NCBI RefSeq assembly: GCF_017308015.1
Contig: NZ_JAFKFW010000002.1
Coordinates: forward strand, 558,001-622,000
From: Allobosea sp.
Lineage (GTDB): Bacteria; Pseudomonadota; Alphaproteobacteria; Rhizobiales; Beijerinckiaceae
Length of the DNA: 64,000 nt
Direction of reading: 5' to 3'
Below the pieces are notes generated by a model. The model worked only from the letters and a program-made list of their open reading frames with translations, did not search any database and was not told the DNA's origin. Position numbers and translations under genes: made by a program. Shown piece by piece: positions 50,452 to 59,087 of the stretch (position 1 is its first letter; every line of letters starts with the position of its first letter).

Positions 50452-51332
50452 TGAACCTGTTCGATATCATGCAGTCGGCCCAGAACGGCCAGGCCCTGCC
50501 GAACCTCGCCCAGCAATACGGCCTGAGCCTGCAGCAGACGCAGGCCGCGCTCGACGCCCTGCTGCCGGCCTTTTCGATGGGGCTGCAGCGACAGACGCGT
50601 GATCCCTACGCGTTCGGATCTCTCGCCCAGATGATGACCGCCTCGCCCTATGCCCGTTTCTTCGAGGCTGGCGGCTACGGCATTCCGGCCGGCGCCCAGA
50701 ATGCCGGCAATGACGTGCTGAGCCAGATTTTCGGCTCCCGAGAGGTCAGCCAGGCGATCGCGGCGCAGGCGGCTGCGACCAGCGGCGTCTCGCAGGCGAT
50801 CCTCAAGCAGATGCTACCGGTCATCGCCGCGATGCTGATGGGCGGTCTGTCCAAGACATCGAGCAACGAGGGACTGGGCGGCATCCTCGGCCAGTTCGCG
50901 GAGATGATGCGCGGCCAGATGCCCGGCACGCAGCCGGCACCGCAGCAGCCGATGCCAGGCAACCCGTTCGAGGCGATTCTCAAGGGTATGTTCGGCCAGG
51001 CCGGCGGCCAGCCGCAGCCCACTCCACAGCCGGCTCCGTCCGATCCCTTCGGCGGCGCTCTCGGCCAGATCCTGGGCGGCATGTTCGGCGGGATGGCACC
51101 GCAGCAGCCTGAGCCTGCCCCAGCTCCACGCAGTGCCCCCCGGCGCGCGCCAGCCCCGGAACCCGAGCCCGAAGAGGCCCCGCCCTCATCCCCGGCCAAC
51201 GGACCAGGCTCGATCGGCCTCGACGCACTCAACCAGATGTTCGAGCATGGCCGTCAGATTCAGGACGATCACCAGAACGCGCTGAAATCGATCCTCGACG
51301 CGATGCTCGGCGGTGGGCAGGGCCGCCGCTGA
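50448..51332 (+). CDS. DUF937-like protein
   Basis: A 294-residue protein. The N-terminal 150 residues resemble DUF937 (LFDIMQSAQNGQALPNLAQQYGLSLQQTQAALDALLPAFS, with EVSQAIAAQAAATSGVSQAILKQMLPVIAAMLMGGL). A low-complexity stretch rich in Pro, Gln, Gly and Met follows, then a short helical end. The function is unknown. The start overlaps the MATE stop (ATGA) with GGGGAGAGG upstream. Confidence 0.75.
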   Translation: MMNLFDIMQSAQNGQALPNLAQQYGLSLQQTQAALDALLPAFSMGLQRQTRDPYAFGSLAQMMTASPYARFFEAGGYGIPAGAQNAGNDVLSQIFGSREVSQAIAAQAAATSGVSQAILKQMLPVIAAMLMGGLSKTSSNEGLGGILGQFAEMMRGQMPGTQPAPQQPMPGNPFEAILKGMFGQAGGQPQPTPQPAPSDPFGGALGQILGGMFGGMAPQQPEPAPAPRSAPRRAPAPEPEPEEAPPSSPANGPGSIGLDALNQMFEHGRQIQDDHQNALKSILDAMLGGGQGRR

Positions 51333-51364
51333 GGCAGTTCCGCCCCCTTAATGTCAAAGACATG

Positions 51365-51394
51365 AAAAAGGGCGGAAGCACGAAGCTCCCGCCC
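51365..51394 (-). terminator. Rho-independent terminator of the DUF1127 gene
   Basis: On the minus strand GGGCGGGAGC and GCTTCCGCCC pair (one mismatch) around a 5-base loop and are followed by TTTTT, 23 bases after the DUF1127 stop. Confidence 0.8.
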
Positions 51395-51417
51395 GCAGGG
51401 ACGCTGGCGCCAAGGGG

Positions 51418-51780
51418 TCAGGCGCAGCGTGCAACCGCAATATCGGCTTTCGCGGCCAGCATCGGCTTGGAACCGGCATGGCGCAGGGCGTGCTCGCGCC
51501 GCGCGGCGGCGAGGCTCGACGCGGACCGCGAGCGCTCCGCCAGTACGGCAGAGGGGTCGTCCAGCCAGGATGTCGCCAGCGCACCGTCGATATCCGAACG
51601 GACGAGGCCGATATCCTTGAGCGCGCGCTCATCGAGCTCGGTAGAAAGGCGCATCACCTCACGGCGATGGGCGAGAGCGCGCACGAGTTGGATCGTTCCG
51701 CTGAATCCGATGGCGGCGGCACGCGCGACTCCGGCCGAAACGGACGAGAGCGACTTCGCGGCAATGGTCATGAGCAGCAT
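51418..51780 (-). CDS. DUF1127 domain protein
   Basis: A 120-residue protein with the DUF1127 core RREVMRLSTELDERALKDIGLVRSDID at about residues 40-65. Classical DUF1127 proteins are about 50 residues and bind RNA or regulate phosphate and stress responses in Agrobacterium and relatives; this one has an N-terminal hydrophobic or amphipathic segment and a 50-residue C-terminal tail. The ATG at 51780 has AGAGGAGG upstream. It is divergent from a LysR regulator over 177 bases, suggesting local control. Confidence 0.83.
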   Translation of the reverse strand: MLLMTIAAKSLSSVSAGVARAAAIGFSGTIQLVRALAHRREVMRLSTELDERALKDIGLVRSDIDGALATSWLDDPSAVLAERSRSASSLAAARREHALRHAGSKPMLAAKADIAVARCA

Positions 51781-51888
51781 GACGGCCTCCTCTGGCGGTG
51801 CGGAGCGTTGATCTGAGCCTCTCCCCCTGCCCGGACGCGCCATTGACAGGAACCTCGGAGAGCACGCCGACCCTAGCGAAGCTCTGGC

Positions 51889-51914
51889 CATCAGCCAAAC
51901 GAATGGTTATGATG
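51889..51914. promoter_or_regulatory. Imperfect dyad in the DUF1127-LysR gap
   Basis: CATCAGCCA and TGGTTATGATG form an imperfect dyad with a 6-base centre, placed between the divergent genes 44 bases before the LysR start. LysR regulators usually bind such dyads next to their own gene. Confidence 0.3.
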
Positions 51915-51957
51915 TCTTGCAACACTGATTTTGATGAACAGTGGACGAGGATCGCCA

Positions 51958-52839
51958 ATGGCTCATGTGCTCGACGCCGATCAGCTCAAGACCTTCGTCG
52001 CCATCGCCGACACCGGCTCCTTCACCCGCGCCGCCGAGATCGTCTTCAAGACGCAATCGGCCGTTTCCATGCAGATGAAGCGGCTGGAAGAGCGGGTCGG
52101 CAGGCCTCTTTTCGGGCGCGACGGGCGGCACGCCAAGCTGACGGAGGATGGCGAGCGCCTGCTCGACTATGCTCGCCGGATCGTCAGGCTGAACCTTGAA
52201 TGCGTCGCCTCCTTCGCGGATGCGGACCTTAAGGGCCGCATCCGGCTCGGCGTGCCGGACGACTATGCCGATCGCTACCTACCGGAAATCCTGGCGCGCT
52301 TCGCCCATTCGAATCCACGGGCCGAGGTCACCGTCGTCTGCGAGCCGACGCCGATGCTGGCGGAGCGGATCGCGACCGGCGACATAGACCTTGCGATCAT
52401 CACCCATGTCGAAGGCCGCGGTCAGGGCGAGATCATCCGCATCGAGCCGCTGCTGTGGGTCACCTCCGCGCGCCACGGCGTGCATGAGGAAGATCCGCTG
52501 CCGCTCGCGCTGGGGCGGCCGACCTGCAACTGGCGGCAGGCCGCGGTCGATGCGCTGGAGTCGAAGGGCCGCCGCTTCCGCGTGCTCTATGCGAGCTGGA
52601 ATTCCACCGCGGTCGGAGCCGCCGTTCTGGCCGGGCTGGCGATCTCTGTCCTGCCTGAAAGCGCGGTCAGGCCGGGAATGCGCATCCTCGGCCCGTCCGA
52701 AGGCTTCGCCACCCTGCCCTCCTGCAAGATCGGGTTGCTACGGACCCGTTTCGACCCTTCGGTTCTGTCGAACGCGCTGGCCGAGCACATCATCCAGAGT
52801 CTCGACAACCTCGCGAGCTTCAAGACAGCGGCGGAATAG
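51958..52839 (+). CDS. LysR-family transcriptional regulator
   Basis: A 293-residue regulator. The winged helix-turn-helix is DADQLKTFVAIADTGSFTRAAEIVFKTQSAVSMQMKRLEE, and a substrate-binding domain follows from about residue 90 (GRIRLGVPDDYADRYLPEIL). ATG 51958 has GAGG nine bases upstream; an in-frame ATG at 51931 would add nine residues. It is divergent from the DUF1127 gene, the most likely target. The effector is unknown. Confidence 0.93.
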   Translation: MAHVLDADQLKTFVAIADTGSFTRAAEIVFKTQSAVSMQMKRLEERVGRPLFGRDGRHAKLTEDGERLLDYARRIVRLNLECVASFADADLKGRIRLGVPDDYADRYLPEILARFAHSNPRAEVTVVCEPTPMLAERIATGDIDLAIITHVEGRGQGEIIRIEPLLWVTSARHGVHEEDPLPLALGRPTCNWRQAAVDALESKGRRFRVLYASWNSTAVGAAVLAGLAISVLPESAVRPGMRILGPSEGFATLPSCKIGLLRTRFDPSVLSNALAEHIIQSLDNLASFKTAAE

Positions 52840-52878
52840 GCGCCGGTTTCTCCCCCATCAAATCAAGGGAAACGGCGC
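52840..52878. terminator. Long hairpin between LysR and flp genes
   Basis: GCGCCGGTTTC and GAAACGGCGC pair with one bulged G across a 19-base loop immediately after the LysR stop, in the gap between two convergent genes. No T run. Confidence 0.35.
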
Positions 52879-52895
52879 GTCAGCCTCGTCGGGCC

Positions 52896-53072
52896 TCAGG
52901 GCGTGAAACCCGCGGCCATCGACTGGAAGAAGCGGATGACCGATTCGCCAATCAGAGTGGCACTCGTGATGATGGTCAGCGAGATCAGGCTGACGACAAA
53001 GCCGTACTCGATCATCGTCGCGCCGCGTTCGTCGCGAAGAAAAACAGCAAAGCTGGCGCGGAGCTGGTCCAT
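52896..53072 (-). CDS. Flp-family type IVb pilin
   Basis: A 58-residue prepilin. A short charged leader (MDQLRASFAVFLRDERG) ends at the prepilin peptidase site G|ATMIEYGF, with the conserved Glu at +5 and the neighbouring Tyr of Flp pilins. One hydrophobic helix follows (VVSLISLTIITSATLIG) and a short tail. Flp pilins build the Tad pilus used for surface attachment. No tad, cpa or prepilin peptidase gene is nearby, so it is an orphan pilin gene. Confidence 0.88.
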   Translation of the reverse strand: MDQLRASFAVFLRDERGATMIEYGFVVSLISLTIITSATLIGESVIRFFQSMAAGFTP

Positions 53073-53162
53073 ACCGCAAGGTTATCGCCGCGAACTGCAG
53101 CCAAATCGTTAATTCTCCCGCTGCAATGCCGGAGATATCGCGATTTTCCGTATCGGCAGAGT

Positions 53163-54542
53163 CTACAGCGCCAATTCCGTGAAGACCGGTTCGACGGTGC
53201 TGCCCCATTCGTTGCGATAGCGCGCCGCGAGATGTTGAGCGAGCGTCTGCCCGCGCTCCACGATCCCATGCAAGGGATCGAGATAGACGGCTTCATCCTT
53301 GCCGGCGGCATTGCGAAGCGCCCGCCGCGCGAGGCCGGCCCGCGACAATTCCAGCACCTCCACGGCGATCTCGCCGAGGCTGCGCCCGCCGATGGTCGCA
53401 GCGAGGCCTTCGCGCGGAACCGCATCGCGCAACGCCTGACGCTCCTCCGCGCCCCAGCCTTTGACGAGGTCCCAGGCCGCATCGAGCGAAACGGAATCAT
53501 AGAGCAGCCCGACCCAGAAGGCCGGCATCGCCGTCAGCATATCGGGCGGGCCGGCGTCACAGCCGCGCATTTCCAGGAAGCGCTTGAGCCTGACCTCGGG
53601 GAAGAGCGTCGAAAGGTGGTTGGCCCAGTCGGACATCGTGGCCTTCTCGCCCGGCAATTGCGGCAGGCGGCCGGCCAGAAGGTCGCGGAAGGAGGCCCCG
53701 GTGACGTCATGATAGATGTCGCCGCGCTTGACGAAATACATGGGAACGTCGAGCGCCCAGTCGACATAGCCCTCGTAGGACATGCCCTCCTCGAAAGCGA
53801 AGGGAAGCATGCCGGAACGGGCGTTATCGGTATCGCGCCAGATCTCGGAGCGCATCGACTGGAAGCCGTTCAGCTTGCGCTCCAGAAAAGGCGAGGAGGC
53901 GAACAGCGCGGTCGAGAGCGGCTGCAGCGCAAGCGAGACCCTGAGCTTGCGAACCATGTCCGCCTCGCTGGCGAAGTCGAGATTGACCTGCACGGTGCAG
54001 GTCCGGAACATCATGTCGAGGCCCTTCGTGCCGACCTTCGGCATGTAGTTCGCCATGATCTTGTAGCGGCCCTTCGGCATCACCGGCGTCTCGGCGCGGG
54101 TCCAGAGGGGCGAGGCGCCGAGCGCGACGAACCCGATACCGTGGGGGGCGGCTACGGCCTTGACGTCGGCAAGATGGGCCTGAAGCTCGGCCTGCGTCTC
54201 GTGCAGCGTGGCCAGCGGCGCACCCGACAACTCGAACTGTCCGCCGGGCTCCAGCGAGATCGCGCCGCCGCCATCCGGCCCAGCCAGCCCGATGATATGA
54301 CCGGCATCGACGATCGGTTCCCAGCCAAGCCGCTGCTGCATGCCTTCCAGCAGGGCGCGGATGCCGCCGGCGCCGCCGCGGCCTTCATAGGGAACGGGAG
54401 CGAGATCGCTCTGATAGAACGGGAATTTCTCGTGCTCGGTACCGATCCGGAAGGACGAGGTCGGTTTCTCGCCGGCAGCGATCCACGCAATCAGTTCAGC
54501 CTTGGAACCAATCGGGGTCGAATCGGACACGTCGCGAGCCAT
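53163..54542 (-). CDS. gshA: Glutamate-cysteine ligase (plant/proteobacterial type)
   Basis: A 459-residue GCS2-type ligase, the first step of glutathione synthesis. SFRIGTEHEKFPF, ISLEPGGQFELSGAPL, MANYMPKVGTKGLDMMFRTCTVQVNLDF and MRGCDAGPP are signature segments of the group shared by plants and alphaproteobacteria. ATG 54542 (MARDVSDSTPIGSKAEL) follows a GGAG; upstream in-frame codons have no family match. It is downstream of rsmE in the same direction, a common Rhizobiales pair. Confidence 0.96.
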   Translation of the reverse strand: MARDVSDSTPIGSKAELIAWIAAGEKPTSSFRIGTEHEKFPFYQSDLAPVPYEGRGGAGGIRALLEGMQQRLGWEPIVDAGHIIGLAGPDGGGAISLEPGGQFELSGAPLATLHETQAELQAHLADVKAVAAPHGIGFVALGASPLWTRAETPVMPKGRYKIMANYMPKVGTKGLDMMFRTCTVQVNLDFASEADMVRKLRVSLALQPLSTALFASSPFLERKLNGFQSMRSEIWRDTDNARSGMLPFAFEEGMSYEGYVDWALDVPMYFVKRGDIYHDVTGASFRDLLAGRLPQLPGEKATMSDWANHLSTLFPEVRLKRFLEMRGCDAGPPDMLTAMPAFWVGLLYDSVSLDAAWDLVKGWGAEERQALRDAVPREGLAATIGGRSLGEIAVEVLELSRAGLARRALRNAAGKDEAVYLDPLHGIVERGQTLAQHLAARYRNEWGSTVEPVFTELAL

Positions 54543-54709
54543 GGGCGCTCCGGCAGATGAGGCAAGACGACCGGCCCGACACCGACGATGCGGAGGAAGC
54601 CGGCAGAGGATGCACAGACATAGGCGAGCGCCGGGCGCTCGACAACGATCGGTCCTGTGCATTCGCGCAAAGGCGACCGGCGCTGGCGGCAGGTCTTGCC
54701 GCCGTCCGG

Positions 54710-55456
54710 TCAGGTGCGAGGCCAGTCTCCGAGCACCGCTTGAACCAGCGCGAGCGCCGCAACCGCGGCCGTGTCCGCCCGCAGGATGCGAGGCCCGAGC
54801 GAGATCGGCAGAGTGTTGGGTCGTGCCCGGATCAGGCTCCGCTCGGCTTCGTCGAAACCACCCTCGGGCCCGATCAGGACGGCCAGCGGGCCAGGCTCGC
54901 GTTGCGCCAGCGCCGAGACCGGGCTCGCCTCCGCCATGCCCTCGTCACAGAAAATCAGCAACCGCTCCGGCCCCAGCCCTGCGAGCGCGGCTTCGAGCGG
55001 CCGTTCAGGCTCGATTCCGGGCAGGCTGAGGATGCCGCATTGCTCGGCCGCCTCGATGGCATTGGCGCGCATCCGATCGAGGTTCAATCGCGAAACCTGG
55101 GTGCGTCGGGTCAGGACGGGTTGCAGCACGCCCGCCCCCATCTCCACGGCCTTCTGCGCCATATAGTCCAGCCGCGCATGCTTCAGCGGGGCAAACAGGT
55201 AATGCAGGTCGGGAGCAGGAGGCTGTAGTCTGGTCTGACGCGTGAGCTCCAGATTCGCCTGTTTGCGGCCTTCGGGCACGAGGCGCGCCAGCCATTCGCC
55301 ATCTCGCCCATTGAAAGCGAGAACCGTGCCATCAGCCCGCAGGCGCAGGACGTTGAGCAGGTAGTTGGCCTGCTCCCGCTCGAGCGGGAGAATCGCCGAC
55401 TGCGAGAAGGGATGGTCGACGAAGAGCCGGTGCCGGGCGAAATCGGGAACGGACAT
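54710..55456 (-). CDS. rsmE: 16S rRNA m3U1498 methyltransferase
   Basis: A 248-residue RsmE of the SPOUT class, which methylates U1498 of 16S rRNA. The PUA-like N-terminal domain (HYLLNVLRL-like NYLLNVLRLRADGTVLAFNG) is followed by the knot: KHARLDYMAQKAVEMGAGVLQPVLTRRTQ, LIGPEGGFDEAE and LGPRILRADTA. ATG 55456 fits the family start. It precedes gshA. Confidence 0.95.
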   Translation of the reverse strand: MSVPDFARHRLFVDHPFSQSAILPLEREQANYLLNVLRLRADGTVLAFNGRDGEWLARLVPEGRKQANLELTRQTRLQPPAPDLHYLFAPLKHARLDYMAQKAVEMGAGVLQPVLTRRTQVSRLNLDRMRANAIEAAEQCGILSLPGIEPERPLEAALAGLGPERLLIFCDEGMAEASPVSALAQREPGPLAVLIGPEGGFDEAERSLIRARPNTLPISLGPRILRADTAAVAALALVQAVLGDWPRT

Positions 55457-55579
55457 AGGCGCAGGCGCCTCCAGGAGTCGGTAATATTCGGTGGGAGCAA
55501 CGCGAAAAACGCCACAATCCCCTTGTAGCAGGCGGCGCATCCCACAAGACCACCCATGGACTCGCAAGAGTCGTTGGCG

Positions 55580-55599
55580 TTAACAGCGCCTGCTGTTAA
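55580..55599. promoter_or_regulatory. Perfect inverted repeat in the rsmE-secreted-protein gap
   Basis: TTAACAGC and GCTGTTAA form a perfect 8-base repeat with a 4-base centre, 53 bases before the start of the secreted-protein gene. Operator or hairpin are both possible. Confidence 0.35.
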
Positions 55600-55651
55600 G
55601 GACGTATTTAACGATCGGCCGGGCGGGCCGGCAATCCGGAGTATGGACACC

Positions 55652-56131
55652 ATGCGGCGTTGGATGGCTTCAGGCGTTATCGCGGTGCTCGGCCTTGCCG
55701 TGGCCCCGTTCCTGGCGGCTGCTCCCGCAAACGCGCAGGCTTCGGGCTGCGAGCAGATTCAGAAGCTCCTCGGCGAGCGCCAGTCCATCGTGGCGCGGCT
55801 TTCGGCTGCCCAGAAGGCCAAGAAGAAAATGACGCCGCAGGAGGCGTGCAGCTCCTTCGGCCGCCTCGTCAGCAACGGCGACGCCGCAATCAAGTTTGCC
55901 ACCGCCAATCAGGACTGGTGCCAGATTCCGCAGACCTTCATCGAAGGCATGCAGGCCGACAACAAGAAGGTGGCCGGCTTCCGCACCCAGGCCTGCAACG
56001 CCGTGAAGCAGCAGGCCGCGATGCAGCGCCGCGCCCAGCAGCAGGCGCAGGGCGCCAATCCGTTCGGCGGCGCCGATTCCATCACCGGCGGTGCCGGCGG
56101 CGGGATGCGCGTCCCGCAAGGCGCGCTCTGA
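55652..56131 (+). CDS. Small secreted protein of unknown function
   Basis: A 159-residue protein with a signal peptide (MASGVIAVLGLAVAPFLAAAPANAQ) and a mature part with four cysteines (SGCEQIQ, EACSSF, DWCQIP, TQACNA), suggesting two disulfides, and a Gln/Gly-rich tail. No named family is recognised, although similar short secreted proteins are frequent in Rhizobiales. ATG 55652 is chosen because GGAG lies 10 bases upstream; ATG 55643 is one base from it. ubiA follows after 16 bases. Confidence 0.75.
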   Translation: MRRWMASGVIAVLGLAVAPFLAAAPANAQASGCEQIQKLLGERQSIVARLSAAQKAKKKMTPQEACSSFGRLVSNGDAAIKFATANQDWCQIPQTFIEGMQADNKKVAGFRTQACNAVKQQAAMQRRAQQQAQGANPFGGADSITGGAGGGMRVPQGAL

Positions 56132-56147
56132 CCGGCGCCGCGGCGCC

Positions 56148-57128
56148 ATGTCCGACCCGTCACCTCCAGGGGCGATGCCGGGGCGTGACGCCCCCCTCCC
56201 CGATACGCCCTTGCCCGATGCACTCACGGGGCATTGGGTCGACACGCGGGCGCCCCTCGCGACCAGGCCGTTCCTGAAGCTTGCCCGCATCGAGCGACCG
56301 ATTGGCTGGTGGCTCCTGCTGATGCCCTGCTGGTGGGCTGCGGGACTTGCCGCCATCGCCGCCGGGCAGCCCTATCCCAATCCCTGGCACTGCCTGCTCT
56401 TCTTCGTCGGAGCGGTGCTGATGCGCGGCGCAGGCTGCACCTTCAACGACATCATCGACCGCAAGCTCGACGCCGAGGTGGCACGCACCCGCGGGCGCCC
56501 GCTCCCGTCCGGACAGGTCACGGCGAAAGCGGCCGCGCTGTTCATGATCGCGCAGGCGCTGGCGGGGCTCGTCGTGCTCCTGCAGTTCAACCGCTTCACG
56601 ATCATCCTCGGAATCGCGTCACTCGTGATCGTCGCGATCTATCCGTTCATGAAGCGGGTGACGAACATGCCGCAGTTCGTGCTGGGCCTTGCCTTCTCAT
56701 GGGGCGGGCTGATGGGGTGGAGCGCCGTCTTCGGCCGGCTCGATCCGCCGGCCTATCTGATCTACGCCGCTTCGATCGCCTGGACGGTCGGCTACGACAC
56801 GATCTATGCGATGCAGGACCTGGAAGACGACGTCATCGCCGGTATTCGATCGAGCGCGCGCTATTTCGGCGACCATACGCGCGAGGCGGTGGCGCTGTGC
56901 TTCGCGCTGGCCGCCATGCTCACAGGGATCGCGATCTGGCTGGTTGGCGGCGGCCCCGTCGCCTGGCTCGGCTTCGCCGCCTTCGCCCTGCATCTCGGAG
57001 GGCAAGTGACGCGCATCAATCGCGCGACGGCGCCCGAAGCTCTGCGGATATTCCGGTCGAACCGCGATGCCGGCCTGCTGCTGGCAGCCGGGCTCGCGCT
57101 CGATGCCGCGAGCCGAGGCTGGTTCTAG
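56148..57128 (+). CDS. ubiA: 4-hydroxybenzoate polyprenyltransferase
   Basis: A 326-residue membrane prenyltransferase that attaches the polyprenyl tail in ubiquinone synthesis. The two Asp-rich motifs are NDIIDRKLDAEVARTRGRPLPSG and YDTIYAMQDLEDD. It is slightly long because of a 45-residue Pro-rich N-terminus; ATG 56148 is chosen, but the hydrophobic core begins near LARIERPIGWWLLLMPCWW, so a later start cannot be excluded. It supplies the quinone pool used by the oxidases in this window. Confidence 0.95.
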   Translation: MSDPSPPGAMPGRDAPLPDTPLPDALTGHWVDTRAPLATRPFLKLARIERPIGWWLLLMPCWWAAGLAAIAAGQPYPNPWHCLLFFVGAVLMRGAGCTFNDIIDRKLDAEVARTRGRPLPSGQVTAKAAALFMIAQALAGLVVLLQFNRFTIILGIASLVIVAIYPFMKRVTNMPQFVLGLAFSWGGLMGWSAVFGRLDPPAYLIYAASIAWTVGYDTIYAMQDLEDDVIAGIRSSARYFGDHTREAVALCFALAAMLTGIAIWLVGGGPVAWLGFAAFALHLGGQVTRINRATAPEALRIFRSNRDAGLLLAAGLALDAASRGWF

Positions 57129-57130
57129 GA

Positions 57131-57652
57131 TCAATCCGTCATCCGGTCGCCGCCGACAATCACCGGCAGTTCGGCAAGTCGGCCGGTCTTGCGGCGGGTC
57201 AGGAAGCGCGGACGACGGCCGTTGAGCAGGCCATGGCGGCGGCGAATGCGAATCGCTCCCAGAGCGACCCGGCCAAGCTGCGGAAAGGGTTCGCTCACCA
57301 CCCCATCGACAGCCTCAAGCAGCAGAGGCAAGCCACTGGCCCGGCCGAAATCCCGCCAGAGCGCCACCGCATCGTCCTGATCGGCTGAAGCCACCACGAT
57401 GGAGCGGCCATCCCCGGCCGTCAGAGTTAGCTCGAAACGCTCGTCGTCACCGCCCGGGTTGGCCAGACGCAACGCGACGCCGCGCCAATTGGCGCCGCCG
57501 CGCAGAATCCGCACCGAGCCAACACGCTCGATCGCCGGCGCGATCGGCCGAGCCGGCATCGGGTTGCGGGAAACGATCGCTGTGGTGGTCGGACCGCCGG
57601 AGAGAACTGGCACGAAACCGCTCTCTCCGGCAGCCGGCGTGACGCTGGCCAT
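57131..57652 (-). CDS. DUF6101-like protein
   Basis: A 173-residue soluble protein convergent with ubiA two bases away. It has no signal peptide or membrane segment. RILRGGANWRGVALRLANPG, FELTLTAGDGRSIVVASADQDDAVALWRDFG and LPLLLEAVDG fit a family of Rhizobiales proteins located between ubiA and the CysQ-like gene and named DUF6101; the assignment is from memory of that synteny. Function unknown. Confidence 0.6.
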   Translation of the reverse strand: MASVTPAAGESGFVPVLSGGPTTTAIVSRNPMPARPIAPAIERVGSVRILRGGANWRGVALRLANPGGDDERFELTLTAGDGRSIVVASADQDDAVALWRDFGRASGLPLLLEAVDGVVSEPFPQLGRVALGAIRIRRRHGLLNGRRPRFLTRRKTGRLAELPVIVGGDRMTD

Positions 57653-57900
57653 CGGTTATAACGCCTCTCTTGATCCCTGCTGCAACGGAGCCCTCTGTCG
57701 ATGCCGGGGCTCTCGTGCTTGCCTTGCGAGGATGGCTGCCAGCCGTGTCCGAGCGCTTAAAGGGTTGGGTTAAAGGAAGGTGATTTTGGCCCGATCCGGC
57801 CCGAAACGGGCGCTTTCCCGCCAGATGCTTGACGGAATCTTTCGATCCGCAGCCGCATTTTCGGCTTGAAACGGCGACTTTCGCGGCCGATAGGAAACGC

Positions 57901-58728
57901 ATGAACGCAACTACGCTACCGATCGCGCCCGAGCTGCTCAAGGCCGTCGGCGAAAGCTGCCTGGAAGCCGGCACGATCGCCCTGGACCTGTTCCGGCCCG
58001 GCGAGGCTACGGCGGCGCGGACCTGGTCCAAGAGCGGCGGATCGCCCGTCACAGAAGCCGATATCGGCGTCGACACTTTTCTCCGGATCAGGCTGTCGGA
58101 GCTGCTGCCGGAGGCCGCCTGGCTCTCCGAGGAAACCGTCGACGACGCGCAGCGGCTCTCGCATCGCTACGTCTGGGTCGTCGACCCGATCGACGGTACG
58201 CGCGCCTTCATGCAGGGCTCGCCGGACTGGGCCGTCTGCGTCGCGCTCCTCGACCAGGGCTCGCCTGTCCTCGGCATCGTCCACGCTCCCGCCTGTCAGG
58301 CGACCTATCGCGCGCTCGCCGGCAGCGGTGCGACGTTGAATGGCGCAACCATCAAGGCCTCAGCCGCTGGCGCACTGACCGGAGCGCGCATCGCCGGCCC
58401 CAAGCCAATGCTCGAGGCGCTGGCGCAATTCGAGAGCTTCGAGGCCGTCGGCCGGATTCCGTCGCTCGCGCTGCGCCTGACACGCATCGCCGACGGCAGC
58501 ATCGATGCCGGCCTGATCTCGCCCGATGCTCGCGACTGGGATCTGGCCGCTGCCGATCTCGTGCTGAGCGAGGCCGGCGGGCGACTCACCGATGGCGAGG
58601 GCCGGCCCGTCGTCTACAATCGCGAGCTGCCGATCCATGGCATGCTCGCCGCAAGCAACGGCAAGCTCGCGACCCCGCTGCAAGCGGCGATCGAGCGGCT
58701 GCGCGACGGACGGACGCAGCCCGCCTGA
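57901..58728 (+). CDS. Inositol monophosphatase-family phosphatase (CysQ/HisN-like)
   Basis: A 275-residue metal-dependent phosphatase. Lithium-sensitive phosphatase motifs are WLSEETVDD (Glu), VVDPIDGTRAFMQG (Asp-Ile-Asp) and DARDWDLAAADLVLSEAGG. Such proteins act as 3'(2'),5'-bisphosphate nucleotidase (CysQ) or as histidinol-phosphate phosphatase (HisN), and sequence inspection cannot choose. ATG 57901 fits the family start. It begins the LPS-linked gene run. Confidence 0.88.
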   Translation: MNATTLPIAPELLKAVGESCLEAGTIALDLFRPGEATAARTWSKSGGSPVTEADIGVDTFLRIRLSELLPEAAWLSEETVDDAQRLSHRYVWVVDPIDGTRAFMQGSPDWAVCVALLDQGSPVLGIVHAPACQATYRALAGSGATLNGATIKASAAGALTGARIAGPKPMLEALAQFESFEAVGRIPSLALRLTRIADGSIDAGLISPDARDWDLAAADLVLSEAGGRLTDGEGRPVVYNRELPIHGMLAASNGKLATPLQAAIERLRDGRTQPA

Positions 58729-58816
58729 CGATTTTTTTCAAGGCTTCGGGCGTGGCGCGCTCGCATGGGCCGCCGGGATGGCTTATGGGGGCGAAACGCC
58801 CCCGCAGGAGAGTTCG

Positions 58817-59059
58817 ATGAGCGCGGAACCGGAACAGAAACAACTCCTTCACCTCGTCCTTGGTGGCGAGCTCGCATCGCTCGACGGCATCACCTTCAAG
58901 GACCTGACGAAGCTCGACATCGTCGGTGTCTTCCCGAACTATGCCACCGCGCATACGGCCTGGAAGGCCAAGGCGCAGCAAACCGTCGACCAGGCGCAGA
59001 CGCGCTATTTCATCGTCCATCTCCACCGCCTGCTCGACCCCGAAACCGCCAAGGGCTGA
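58817..59059 (+). CDS. DUF4170 family protein
   Basis: An 80-residue protein with the DUF4170 pattern: LHLVLGGELASLDGITFKDLTKLDIVGVFPNY, AHTAWKAKAQQTVDQAQTRYFIVHLHRLLDP. It is known only from alphaproteobacteria and commonly lies between the CysQ-like gene and the DUF374 acyltransferase. Function unknown. GGAG precedes ATG 58817. Confidence 0.85.
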   Translation: MSAEPEQKQLLHLVLGGELASLDGITFKDLTKLDIVGVFPNYATAHTAWKAKAQQTVDQAQTRYFIVHLHRLLDPETAKG

Positions 59060-59087
59060 GCCGCGGCAGGCTCGAACGGCAGAATCA

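Noticed and set aside
57770..57790. TTAA-N9-TTAA before the CysQ-like gene as a CtrA box
   Set aside because: The spacer is nine bases; the CtrA consensus needs seven.
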